Below are positions 1-12,700 of a stretch of 64,000 nt of DNA, in pieces. The notes under the pieces are model-generated. The model saw only the letters and a list, made by a program, of their open reading frames with translations. It was not told where the DNA came from and ran no database searches. The position numbers and the translations under genes were made by a program. Position 1 is the stretch's first letter, and each line of letters starts with the position of its first letter. This DNA comes from Pelecanus crispus (Eukaryota; Chordata; Aves; Pelecaniformes; Pelecanidae), in NCBI RefSeq assembly GCF_030463565.1, contig NC_134653.1, positions 30,751,150 through 30,815,149 on the forward strand. Reading direction: 5' to 3'.

Positions 1-3000
1 TTTCATGTAGGAACTCCATGTTCACACGACACTGAACTATTTTCATTTCACCTGATGGCACAGTGCCATGATTTAGAATTGCCTGGTGTTTTCAGTTAGA
101 TACTTAGCTTCACAGAAGGATACATGGCATTCAAAGTCATACATAGGAAAGCGCTGAAATAATCCACACAACTGGCAATAAGCAAAGGTGATAACAAATA
201 CATCAAACTTCCATTTGCCAAGTTGGCCAGACATAACCTTCTGATGCTGAGTAAAAGAAAAAAAAAAAAATTCACTTCTCCATGCAGCTTGCAAAATGCT
301 GCCACAATCCTGTTTGTATAGCTCTGAGGTAAAAGCAAAGCCCAATGCCAACTGCTGGATTTCAATTTCCATGTATCAAATCCTACATAGAAGATAATTT
401 TATTTATGGCTAGTTCTGCCTCCCTCATGAAACCAGAGATTCTTTTGACTTCAATGGCCAGGACTAGACCCTTGGTTTCTTTTCAATTTGACAATAAAAT
501 CGGCTCACTGTAGCTTGACGGTGTAATCTTTCTTAAAGGGCCCAGAATGGGTATGCCTGCCTTTCTTCAGCAGGTGCACGTCCTGAATTGATTTCTATCG
601 CTCCACAGAATGCCCTTAATTTGGAATAAAAGTGAGATGTTGCTATCACTTAAATCTGAAGACTGTCACCACTAGAATAATCAGATGTTTATCTTACACT
701 GCCATTTGAAGAGAATTCGAAATACAAAGAAACTCAGCAGGCAGTCGATTAATTCCCCCTGGCCCCATCTTAAAAAAAAGAACCTTATGGAAGGAAGAGA
801 AAGAGACACATAATTCATCGTGAAGATACCGGAGATTTTCTTTTTTCCTGTTGAGTGGTTCTAGTTTGGAACGGGCTATACTGGAGCGCATCGTAGCACT
901 GGGGCACTTCCCATCATTCAGTTGGTCACCTATGTACTGTAGCAGAAACTGCCAAACAATTGGTTTATTCTCTTGTGATAGTAACCCAGGAAACAAATCT
1001 ATGATGACACTGTTACATGCATTCGTGAACTTAGTGGCCTCGTAGGTCACTGGACAAATCTCTCTAAACTGAACTGTTGACAGTTCTTTGCAGGGTTCCC
1101 CACAGGAAACTGAAGGTTAATTGACCATTCTTTCAAACCATGAAATGCTTTTGAAAATGTTAGTTTTAAGTCTCGTAGCCTAAAATCTGATGAAACAGCG
1201 TGGCTGTACCATGGTGTCTTCTAATTACTGATATTAAGAATTTTGGCCAGGGAAGGTGCAGAAATGGTTTAATTAGATTTCTGTGTCATGTAAGCATGAA
1301 ACAACACTCATCTAAATTGTGATATTGTTTAGAACCGAGTTGCTGAGGTAGCAGGATACCTGCTAGAGAAGCTGTTCATAATAGAACTGACTACTTCTTG
1401 ATTATGTTAATTTGATGATGGCCTTATTAAGAGAAGGGATCTTAAATTTTCACTCTTAGCTCCTTAGAAAAATATGTACATGCTTGTCTTCACTCATGTG
1501 GATAGTCTCACTGACTTCAAAGGAATTATCACAGCATTGGTTTCTGCAGGATGCTTCCACCTGTAAAGTTATAGTTATGCAAATACTCGCATACTCAGAA
1601 CCAGGAATCCCAGAAAACACCCAACGTTCTTGAAGAACTGGCAGGAAAGTAGATTTGCTTTTATGAGGTACGATACATGTGTGAAACTAGTTACATATTC
1701 ACCTAAGATGTACAGAAGCTAGGAAGAAAATGGAAATCAATCATTCTGTCACAGATTATGAAAGTCCTTTATCGTATTGTATTTGGGCTTTACACATTTA
1801 GAGTGTTACCCTGACATCCTATGGCTGTTATTTTTTATTTGAGATAAAACGTGTCAGTGTATATGCTGAAAATATTGCAGCAATAGAAACCAAGAAAAAA
1901 TTGTGTATTTGTTATTAACATTTTTCTCCACAAACCTTAAAGAATGACTTTACTTGAGCATTTCTAGTCATGGTTAATAAACTTAACGTGATCAAGGGGA
2001 TTTGAATTCTGCAGAATTTTAAATTCCAAACTAGACTTTGGCCTTTCTCTAGCTGTGGTCTTGTCACTGGATTTCTATGTAAGAAATGTAAGTTCAAATG
2101 TGGCCAGATTGTGATCTTCAGATGACGCCCATCTCTCTGTGCAGCTCAGCAAGTAACGTACTGGGCAAACTTAATTCCACTTTGTCAAGGTTAGACATTA
2201 CAGCAGCCTTGCTGGGAAGCAAGGTGGACCAGACTGGGCTCTCTCTGACACTAATCAGTTATGCTCCAGGTGTCCATCACTGTGTGAAGCAACTGATTTA
2301 AATCTTTCAAGGGCTGAAGATTCAACTGTGCCTCCAACTGAGGCAACGAATAAGGCCCTCAGAGATGAATTTCCCAAAGTACTTATATAGTCAACGTTCA
2401 TTGCTTCTATGACAAGAACTTGTATGTTGACCCAAAGCTGAAAGCAGGTAGCTGTAAAATTTTCCTTTTTTCTTCTTTCCTAACTTTTCGTCTACAGAGA
2501 GGAAAAACTTTATGTAAGCATAGGTTTTGACAATGCATTCATTGTCATTACCTGCACAACACAATCCATGGAGATTTGCTGAAAACAGTCAGGAATATTA
2601 TTTTAGGAAAAGCTCATTACTATGGTGAAGAAATAGGTGAGACCTACACATGCTTCTCTGCAGTGTTCTTCAGCTGTAAATAAACTGCAGTCTACAAAAA
2701 AGCAATAAAGAGTTCAAAACTGACAATTTTGTCTGCAGCGTGCTCTGTCGCTGAAGTAGTCTCTTTCAGTGACAAACTAGATTGTAAATTATATCCAGCA
2801 GCCAGCAGCATACTGATTTCCTTCTATAATTGAAAAAGATAATTTTAAGAGTATACATTTTATCCCCAAAATGCAAAAAAAAGGCATTAATACTATGCTT
2901 ACATAGTACCAGGATTTGTTCTAACATCACTGTCAAAATTTAGGACATTAAAAATTCAGGGTGACAGTAAGTTTTTATTCCAACCTTTCACACCCACATG

Positions 3001-6000
3001 TTTTAAGAAGGGGATGTTACCTTCTGCACATGTTGATACTAATTGTTATACACAGCATATCTACAGACAACAGAATGGTTCAAGGAAGCAAATTTTAGCT
3101 TCAGTCCCAATTTTTCTCATTTCTAGAATCTCGTATTAGGCACTGTACTTCTGAAAGTAACTATGTTGCTGGAGGCTAAGTAAAAATACACTAAAACTAC
3201 ATTTCTCAGAGATCACTTTCTCGTTAATGAAATTTTGAGGGTTACAATCTGCTAACAGCCTGTGATAAGAGCAATTATGTTGGAGATTTGAAGTGGAGGA
3301 AAACATGCCAGCCAACCAGAATTCTCGTCACAACACTTGCTTCATAATATTGTATATAATAACCACTGCACTGCACAATTATACTATCTATAAACAATGT
3401 TTTGCCCTGAAATAGACATGTATCAAGGCAGAATATTCTTGTAGACCACTCACAAAGATAAAATTGTGCTATGCTTAGGTTTAAGTGGCTAAATTATAAA
3501 CAGATTGTCAGGCTTTGTGTGTTCTAGTGGGTCTGGTTTTGTGGTTCTGCCAGCCCTTAAAGCGCATATAATAATGTCTCTGTATTATTTCTGTTACAGG
3601 AGCATTTAGAAGCCCCAGGCCTGTTTTTTTTGCACTCTGCAAATGTACAGTAGTGAGAGGGTTTCAGCCTCAGAGGAAATTATATATCATATGCATAGTT
3701 TTGTTGAGTATTTTAGAGAAAATTTAAGACACGTGTAAGTATAATGAGAACAGCTGAGGTAAACAGAGCAGTTATCCCCAACTAGGTTTTTTTCTGAACT
3801 TCAAACTTATTCAGTAGCACTGCATTCTAAAAACTACATCTTAACCCAAAGAAAAATTAAGTTGGGATACCAGCAAAGAAGCTTCTCCTTCTGATGACAC
3901 ACCTTACCCTAATGAACCCGGACACACTATGATGGACTACACAGTATGACGGCTTTTGTTCTTAAGTATTAACAATTTTACATTAGTATCAGTGAGTAGG
4001 TCAGATGGCAGTTTTAACTTCACGGCTATACAGGGCAGCAATATCATTTTCATGAGGATGAAGATTAATTTCTTACAGGCCAGACTACCAGCACTTCACA
4101 CAGAGTAAGACAACTTTCTCCCTGCTGAATAGAGAACAGCAGGCATTAGTTTTAGTAACAAGGACAGTGATAGTTAGAAGCTGCCAAACTCCTTCTAAAG
4201 GAATCACTGTTTGTTTGTTGCCTAAAGATGCAATAAACCAAAACAACAACAAAAAGAATAAGAAAAGTAGTAATTGCCTTAGAAAGTAAAAATGGGACCC
4301 TAAAGGGAGTAAAAAGCAGGTTTCCCTTTGTTTGTGATACATATTATGCAACTTTTCAACAGTAAAGGCATTTTCAAATGTAGCTTTTTCTGAACAAGCC
4401 AGGCACTAGGACCTCCAGTGCATTTTCCTTACCTTAGCCGTGAGGAAGGCCTTTTTGTCCGTTACATCCATGCATGTAATCAGTGATTGTGCCTTTTGTA
4501 CAACTCAGATTCACCATCTGTATGCTCCCAAGTGGCTAGACGAGTGCTAAAACCCCATCCCTATGGGATTAATCTGCAATTTCACACTAAATGATTTTTA
4601 AGTATAATTTGTTACGATACAGTATTCTAAAATAAAAAAAAAACGGTCAGTGCTTTTGCATTGTAATAAAAGGAGGAAGCTTGTAAAGTTTCCTGTATTT
4701 AAAATGGGTTGCAGGGAATCCACTTGCACATTAGTTTCATTCAGATATGAATGCACAGGTCTCGGGAAAAGAACCTTTGGGTAATTGAAATAGCTGCTTT
4801 TTATTTCTGAGGGAAAGAATACAAACACAAACTTAGAATCTGTGCAAGTGGTAGGATGAAGTGTAACGTACTTCCCATCTTGTTCGGGGACTGAGAATTT
4901 GCATGATGAAGTTGCAGTTTAAAACGTAAATAGAATATTTCACTTTTATACTGAGGGGAATGGAGGGATGAATTGTAAAGGCACTGGGTAAATAAAGGAG
5001 GAGCTAAAGAATCCACTCTTTCACATAAAACAAAGCTGGCTTGAAGCGTGCAAGGAAATTATTCCCTTTTAAGCAGCACTAACCGCTTTTAGAAGCGCCC
5101 CATTTCACTAAATAGAGGGCACTGATCTTAATTCACATCATTATTTTCTCCACACATTTTAGATACTCAGTTGAAGAAGGATGAAAACTAATATCAGAAA
5201 ACATGCCAAGTGAGGAGTAAGAAGATCAAGGGTCAGGACACGCTAATGTCCTTTTACAAAAAGGATGATGAGTAAACATGAAGCTGCTTTTCAGCCATGC
5301 TGGGTTCAACATAGAAACCATGAGTCCCAGTCCAAATTGTTCTGAGGTGGGGGAAATATTTTGATTTTACAGCCTCACTAGATGGAACACCGAGGTCATC
5401 AAAGTCTTCACAGAGTTCTCATAAATTGCTGGTTTTGAGGGTTCCTCAACTCTCCTTTTTTTTGTTTTTTACTTATCTCCTAAAGCACACTTGAGAGTGG
5501 GGAAAATAAAACAAAGTTGTTTTATGATGACCTCAGCTGGTAGCAAAATGAATTCAGTTCAACATCCAAAAGGAGCTACTACAGTTTAAACAATAGTCTA
5601 TAGAAATTTGAGCTAATTTTAGGAGAAATTCACACACAAGGAAGCCAATGCCTTTACAAAGCAAATCCCTCTTTTGCCTCTGTTGTTTTATTGCATTATT
5701 TATTTGCTACAAACTAGTTACTCCAAAGAAAGGAAGAATTTAATTGCTGAACATTATGTTATTTTAAAGGCCACATGTGATTTTACATGCTGCCAAAATA
5801 AATTAGATAGAAATTGGATTAATAGAAATACCTAATACACATTTCTTTGTTAAATTCACTGTAAAAATAATTTCAGTTCTGTCAGGTGAATTTGCCCTAT
5901 TCCTTAACTTAGACAAGACTTAATTTATAAAACAATTGTCTGTATTTTGTAGTCCCTCATTTTAAATCGCGTAAAGGAACCCAGCTAATGTATGTAAGAA

Positions 6001-6417
6001 AACAATACACACCAATATTCATTTTCATGCTATTCTCTTGGACAGCATAATGTCTCCAGTGTAACATTAACTGGGTGAGAAAACACCTAAACCAAGGAAA
6101 AATTGGCTACAGTCAATCTCTCTGAAGCCAATCATCAACTTGGAGTTTACCTGCATTCAAACTTCATGCTGACATAACACAGAACAAAGAATTTCTGCAA
6201 ATATATATGGAAGTAGCAGCAAAAACATTCACAGTAACTTCTAAGGCCAGCTGCTCACTGAGGAAACTCTGCTTTTAAATCTGTTTGATAATTTTAACAG
6301 TGTTTTAGCTGGTAACTGGCAGACTCCACCACCTGGTCCGCTTAACAGTCACAAAAGCCCCAGCCTGCAAATATTCACATGCGTGTTTCCCAAGGAGTAC
6401 TACATGCCACTGTTATG
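1..6417. other. AT-rich intergenic region left of FOXN4
   Basis: No gene is recognised here. The DNA is A/T-rich with scattered homopolymer runs and no CpG island. The only open frame with protein-like composition is on the minus strand at about 694-1,089 and is reported separately as a finding. By synteny with human, MYO1H would be the next gene to the left on the minus strand, but I see no myosin motor motifs. Distal FOXN4 regulatory DNA could lie here; I cannot demonstrate it. Confidence 0.6.
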
Positions 6418-6418
6418 G

Positions 6419-6650
6419 AGTCACAGAGTAATTTAGGTTGGAGGGGACCTCCGGAGGTCTCTGCTCCAAACCTCTGCTCAAAGCAGGGCCAAAGCAGATC
6501 AATTTGCTCAGAGCTCTGTCCAGTCAAATTCTGAGTATCTCCAAGGGCAGAGACTCACCATCCCTCTGTGCCCCGTTGCAATGTTGGACTACCCTCATTG
6601 TGAAAACTTGCTTCGTAATATTTAACTAGAACTTTCCTTGTTGCAACTTG
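6419..6650 (-). mobile_element. CR1 LINE 3' fragment (avian)
   Basis: On the plus strand the segment reads as the reverse complement of the CR1 tail: 'tcacagagtaatttaggttgg', then 'ggacctccggaggtc', 'ctcaaagcaggg', 'atctccaagggcagagactc', and an end resembling the conserved 'gaactttccttg'. These blocks occur in the same order as in chicken CR1 3' ends. The copy is only the last 230 or so bases, with many substitutions, so it is an old 5'-truncated insertion, the usual fate of CR1. It is noncoding. The subfamily cannot be assigned by eye. Confidence 0.85.
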
Positions 6651-7800
6651 CTATGTACTCTTCTAAGTGTTTGGAGAACTAAGCTCTTTATCCCTTCACA
6701 TTTCAGTTTAAGCTCCCCTCGTGAGCAAGATGGGTATAAGCCACCCTTGTAGTCCTTACCTGTTATAATCTGGCCCTTCCAAGCAGGAGGTATGCAAATC
6801 ACCTGAATGAGAGAAACGAATCTGTGCACTGAATGTATTGCTACAAGGAAACCAGTCAAGCGAAAAGTTCAACACAATGGCTCAAGCAGATTCCGAGAAG
6901 GTCTAAAAGAAATGGCGTGTTTTATCTTTGCCCCTCCTGCAAATATTAAGCTACAGGAACGCATTTAAAAAAAAAAAAAAGTGTTTTTTAAGTTACAAGG
7001 TAAGTATGTAACGACTGTAAGTTCACCTTGTAGTAAGTCACAAAACGGCACAACATATCACTGTAATTAAGGGAACACTTGCAACTGTGCAAACTCCATG
7101 CCTTAGGCTCTAGCAGTACTATGACTTTTTCTTTTATTCTGCTTTTCAGTTCTCCAGATGTGCCTGGTATAGGCCTTGATGCTGAGTATTGATTACTCTC
7201 CATTTCTACTGACAGTAATTAACAGAGAGATTTGATGCTCATCAAAGTGAACAGATTCTCATTAAGAGCAGAAGAAAAAAATCTCCCATCTTCCCATTTC
7301 ATTCCCTGTATACCGTGCGGTAAACTGTCAAGCACAAGGAAATAAATTTCTCAGGAGATCCTCTGGGTTTTCATTCTACAAGTATATATAAAGTATTTCC
7401 ACATTTACGTTTTACGCAGAGTCCAAATGACCTGGTTTCATCACTGATTTCAAACTGCTTCTACATAAAGGCCACCTTTCATGACAAGTAAGGACGGCAC
7501 CTGTTTTGAAGATGGGCTTATAGGAAAAAACTTGTGGTCTCAAAAAAAGACCCAGCAAGTCCAGGCCAATAGTTTTTGGGGCTGTCCCTCCGCTGCCATG
7601 GGGTTTGACCTTGGTTCAGCCGTTTCGCTCCCATCTCTCTGGTACGCAGAGGTAACGCTGTCCTAACTTCACACCTTTACTGTCAAGACTTCACCATCTG
7701 GGGTGTACTGCGCTTAAGCCTCTGGTGAAAGAGGAAGTAAAAGTATGTCTGTCAGAATGAATTCTTCCATTTCCTATTTTTTATGTATTACCTTAGCCAA
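6651..7800. other. Intergenic DNA between CR1 copy and FOXN4 CpG island
   Basis: A/T-rich sequence with no credible open frame. Base composition changes abruptly at about 7,800 where the CpG island starts. Confidence 0.6.
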
Positions 7801-9500
7801 ATAAAGGTGCCCACGCCTACCAGGCACCCTGTGGCCTGGTCTCCAGCCCGCCCAGGGCCCTCCTGGCACCCCCAGCCCCACCACCCTCAGGCCCCCGGGG
7901 CAGCCGGGCGCTCGACGGCCGCCCTCCCGCCCTGGCAGGGAGAGGAGCGCTTCCCCTCAGCCTCTGCCCGCCCCGCCACGGGGAAGGCCCCCCTCGCCTC
8001 CCCGGCGGCAGGCCCACGGGGCGAGCCGGCCCCTCTCCATGGGGGCAGGGACACGCTGCCTCCTCACCCCGCCGCAGGTCCCCGCTCCCCGCCTGGGAAG
8101 CCATCTTCTCCCCCCCGGCAGCCAGCGCTGCGCCGCTTCCCCCACAGCCCAGCGCCGCGGCCCCTCACCGCTGAGGAGGCGGCGGGACGGGCGGGACGGC
8201 GCCTCCCCGCGTCCACCGGGGCCCCACCCGGCTCCTTCCCCGGGCGCGGGCCGCTGCCCGCCGCCGGGCTCGCCTGAGGGAGGGCAGCCGGCCGCTCCCG
8301 GGCACCTTCCCGCGGAGGGGCAGGGGGTGGAGGCCGGTCCCGGGCACGGCGGGCCCAGCGGCGGGGAAGGCGAGCGCGGGCGGCGGGCGGGGAGAGGCGG
8401 ACCCGGGCGCTGCCTCCACACCCCTTCCCGCCGCGGCCGAGCGGGACAGCGGGCTCTGCGGGCGCCGGCCGGGGACCGGCGCAAGCTCCCGCCGCGGCGC
8501 TGCCCCGGCCCCGGCGGGCGGGCGGGCGGCTTTCCGGCGGGGCCGCGGCGGTGCCGGGGGCGGCCCCCGCCTCGCTCCCCCTCACACATTTATGCTCCCC
8601 CGCTCAAACCGCCGGTGCCCGTTTGAAGGCGATGGGTGGGTCCCCCTCCCCCTTCCTCTCTCTGGAAAGTTAGAAGAAGTTGGGTTGGTGTGGGGGGTGT
8701 GTGTGTGTGTCCCCTTTTTTTTTGTTCTTTTTTTATTATTTTGAGTCCCCTGCCCAGCCCGCTCGCCCTCCCCACGGCCAGGTCCCGCGGGCGCTGGCGG
8801 GGCGGGCCGGGGGGGGCTGGGGGGGCGCGCAGCGCTGCGGCGGCTGCCGGGAAACGCCGCGCTCCCCCGGCCCTGCCCCGGCCCTGACCCTGCGGGCGGC
8901 CCCCGGCCGCGCATGCTCCAGGCTGGACAGCTCCTGAGAGGGAAATTTAAAAACGGGCTGGAGCCCGGCCCCGCCGCCGACTCGCCGCGGCTCCGAGCCG
9001 CCGCCGCCGGCTCCATCCCCCCTCAGGGCCAGCTCCAGCACACCCCCCCCCCTCCCCCCCCGCCCCAGAGGGAGACCCCGCCGCGCCGGGCCGCAGCCGC
9101 GGAGCTCCGGCCGGGCCGCCGGGCCCCGGCCCGCCAGGTTTGTGGAAGGAGCAAGCAGCGCTCGGCCGGGAGGTGCGGGCAGGCCGGGGTGCGGGGTGTC
9201 GGGGCGGCGGGCCGCGGGGATCCGCCTTCGCTGCCGGCCGGCTGCCGGGCCGCCGCCGCGGAAGGGCTCGGGAGCGCCCTCGGGCAGCTCCGCGGGCACC
9301 GGGGCGCGGTTCCCCCGGGCTGCCCTCCTCCCTGCGGGCAGCCTGGGCGCACTTAGAGCACTGCACGCTACCGCAGCTTGCTTTTCCTAAATGCTAGGCG
9401 GGTGCTTTTACGGCAGTTTAAGAGCAGCCCCGAGGCGGGAGCGTTTCCCGGCCGACTCGGGTGCTCCCGGTACTGACAGCCTCCTGGCACCCGAACTGCC
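7800..9500 (+). promoter_or_regulatory. FOXN4: CpG island, FOXN4 promoter region
   Basis: Composition switches from A/T-rich to very G+C-rich with dense CpG from about 7,800 to 9,500, then switches back. The first FOXN4 coding exon begins 300 bp downstream, so this is most simply its promoter. A TATA-like 'atttaaaaac' lies at about 8,943-8,952. Dense long open frames on both strands here are a by-product of the lack of A/T stop codons. The island is long for a single promoter, which is common for developmental transcription factors. Confidence 0.75.
8975..9137 (+). other. FOXN4: Probable FOXN4 untranslated first exon
   Basis: Inferred only. A plausible donor (CCGCCAG|gtttgt) ends at 9,137, about 660 bp before the acceptor (gctaag|GAG) of the first coding exon, and a TATA-like element sits some 25-30 bp before 8,975. 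The segment includes two C-runs (about 9,041-9,063). The start is a guess and other donors in the island are possible. Confidence 0.3.
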
Positions 9501-9799
9501 CCGCCGTGCCCGCAGTCCATAGATGCTCCCCCCATCAGGGGCAAGGTTCCCATTCTGGGCTTTTTTTTTTTTTTTTTTCCCCCTCCTTCCCCCCCCAAAA
9601 AAAAAAAAAAATTTACTGCATTGCCTGGCTCAAATAAAACCAGTGCAGCTGGAGGTAAAGGTGCTAGAAGTTGGGCTTTACTTTCCTATAGTCCTGGGTT
9701 TCGGTTGGGATTTTGTTGTCTCCTGCCCGCTGCTGAAGTGCTGGATAGCTACTCCTGCCTGAACGGCTTCTTTCTGTTTTCTTGTCTTTTGCTAAGGAG

Positions 9800-12700
9800 A
9801 TGATAGAAAGTGATATCCCGTCCATAATGTCAGGAATCATTAGGAATTCAGGGCAAAATCACCACCCTTCACAGGAGTACAGGTGAGGCATTTATCGATT
9901 TCAAAAATATGCACTGCACTGATGTTGTTTTCTCATTATTTCCTAAAAAAAATCCCTTAGCATATAGAAATCCTCTCGTTACCAAAAAAAAAAAAAAAGT
10001 TAACTGCATTATTTCTCCTCTCTAAATTAGATTTCTAAGCTGGTGACCGGTTACAATGCATTACTTAGTTAGAAGCATTCCTGTTTAAATTATTTTGATA
10101 CTAAACTATGTTTGATAAATACACTTTCAAAGCCTTGGGCTGACCTTCTAGCAAACTCTCTCTACTGTGTGAGTGTTGCCAGAGAAGGATATTCTTGTTA
10201 AGTAATAATTATTTGAAAGGTCCCTTTCAGATCACAGTTTGCATTGTTATGAAGCAGTCATGGAGAGACTAAATCAAGTGCAATAGATGCTAGAAGAGCT
10301 TTTCATTAAATCAAGTACTTATGTAGTACTCCAAAGCACTGACTTCTGTCAAAGATCTTCTAATATCAGTGGGAACAAACCTGGATTTGTCAACAGCCTT
10401 TGATAATTTACCTATACCACTAATGATCAATTTATAATTTAAAAGTATTGTTAGAAGTCACAGGATAGTTCTGCATAAATTACAGTACACTGGGTTAAGT
10501 TAGGTTACATCTTGTCACATGATGCAAAGTTCCAAGAAATACAGAATAACAGAACATGACCCAGTTCTCACAGTAAAAAAAAAAATATATTTCCTTGTTT
10601 TAAAATGAGGAGTGAGAGGCTGTTGCCTTCCTTACAGTCTGAGGGTGTTTTCACCCATTTCTATGGGTAAAAGTGGTCAGCCGCAGGTATTCTTCTATCA
10701 GCCTCTCTATTCAAAATGCAAACACTGCACTGCAGCCTCTTGCAGCTCAACAAGTGATTTGTTATACTCTCTGAAGCCACTGTGGAAAAAGGTTTGTGGA
10801 ACTCTGTTTTGCTGTTTATTAAAGCACTCTTTGCTCTAGGCATTTTTGTTGGCTATGTAAATATTTGTAAAGAAATTATTCTGTATTTAATGAAGGATGT
10901 GTATGAGAGAGACTTCTGGGTACTTATATTTAAGTCTGACTCTTCAGTGCCCCGAAGAACATACCACCTTAACAAAGACCCTTTTTATGGAGAGAACTAT
11001 TCTTCAACTCATAGCTGCAGAAAAACACTCTTTTTTGAGAAAGATAGGATTTATCTTACTGCCAGTAAAGGAATTGTAAGAGTTTCTTCTTTTATTCAGA
11101 AGTCAGCTGCTTTTTAAAACTACTTTTAATTCTCTGTTAAACATTTTGAACTCAAAGATCCCAGTTCTCTGAAATTTTTAAACCACTTGTGGTTTCTTTA
11201 ATGCGGCTTTAAAATGAATTATTTGACCTCATTTAATAGTGTCAAATTCTGATAAAAATGCATAAAATCTGAACTGCACCATAAATGCAGAGCAGTATTT
11301 GTCCTACTTCATGAGAAAACACTTTGGATTATGTAAAAGAAAATCTTTTAGACTGAATGATTTTAAGAAAAGAATAGACCTGTCAAATTCTATCAGCTCT
11401 GTTTACTCTCCTGCTGTCACCACAGTCCAAGACTGGAACCCACAGTCCCGAGATCTCCATGGGGGAGCATCAAGGCTCCACAAAATGGGGAATGGCCTCC
11501 AATTAGTGAGTGGGAGGCTGGGGCTGTGCTGAGAATACTCTTCTGTCTCACTTGGAATCTTTCAATGGGACAGTTGGACTTGGAGGAGACCAGGCTTTCC
11601 TGCCAGTGTGCCGGAGGAAACACTGAAAAGGGAGGGAGTGCATGGGTGTGTAAGCAGGGCATCAAATCAGCAAATACCGATAAGTTTTCATGCAGCTTAT
11701 GCTTACAGTTTGAAACGATGGGATTTTTTCTCTTTTTTTTTTTTTAAATGGATGAGGAAAAAAAAATCCCTGATTTTAGCAGATCTTTGATTTCTGTGGA
11801 TCCAAAGCATCTATAGAAAATTTGATGTAGCACATAGAGCAGTGATGAGGATTAGAATGCTATGCAAAGTCCAGGGACTATTTGCACCATAGTAAAATGA
11901 TTTGAGACAAACATCTCCTACCAATGCAGCTGTGGGATATAAAACATGCGACTGTCCAGGAGTGATTAAAGGCCATCATATTGTCTCCAATGCCTATGTT
12001 TTTATGGTGCTGTCACTGCCTGGCTACCAATGCAAAGTAATACTTCATATTAGCAGGTGCCTCTCACTCTCCCAAAGAAAAAACCCACTACCTTCAATTT
12101 TTTTGTAATTGTAGTAGTGACAAATAGTTCTAATGATTTCATTTTACATTTCACAGAATAAAAGTAGGGAATTGTAACACACTGGGATTTTTTAACCCTT
12201 AACACTTTCTTCTTGTTAATTATAGTTAATAATCTAACATTATGTTTTAGTGTAAATATTCTGATGTTTAAATCAAAGCAATAGGCAGACTACAAGTTTA
12301 CTATGCAGTGGCACGCTTGTGGTTATTTCAGCACAAAGCTATGTAAATTATAGGAGCCAACTCAAAGGCTACTAAATTAGTGGAGAGCTCCCATGGTCTT
12401 TAGTGGGCTTGGAGCTGGTCTCTGAGAAACAAGGTTCATCAGCTCATGAATGCTGTGGTCTTCAAGCAATATTTTTAATCAAAATCTGCAATCTATCCTT
12501 TTGCAGTCTAATTTGATTTAACATACATAACCAGTGCAAGAGAGGTAAAAGATCTACTGTGATGTATGCAAATGCAGAATGAGAATTAATATGCAGAGCT
12601 TGAGCAACAGAAGCCCCCCAGGGAGGCAGATGCGAGGTCAAGGTGGGCCTGGACTAAGACTGCAAAAACACTTACAACCTGTAAGTTCTCTCCCAAAGCA

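Noticed and set aside
73-428. Overlapping minus-strand frames of about 100-110 codons
   Set aside because: Contain a poly-Phe/Lys run from an A-tract, overlap each other, and resemble no protein.
7783-9397. Many long overlapping open frames on both strands (up to 210 codons)
   Set aside because: They lie in a CpG island where stop codons are rare. Translations are Pro/Arg/Gly/Ala low complexity, overlap in all frames and match no family.
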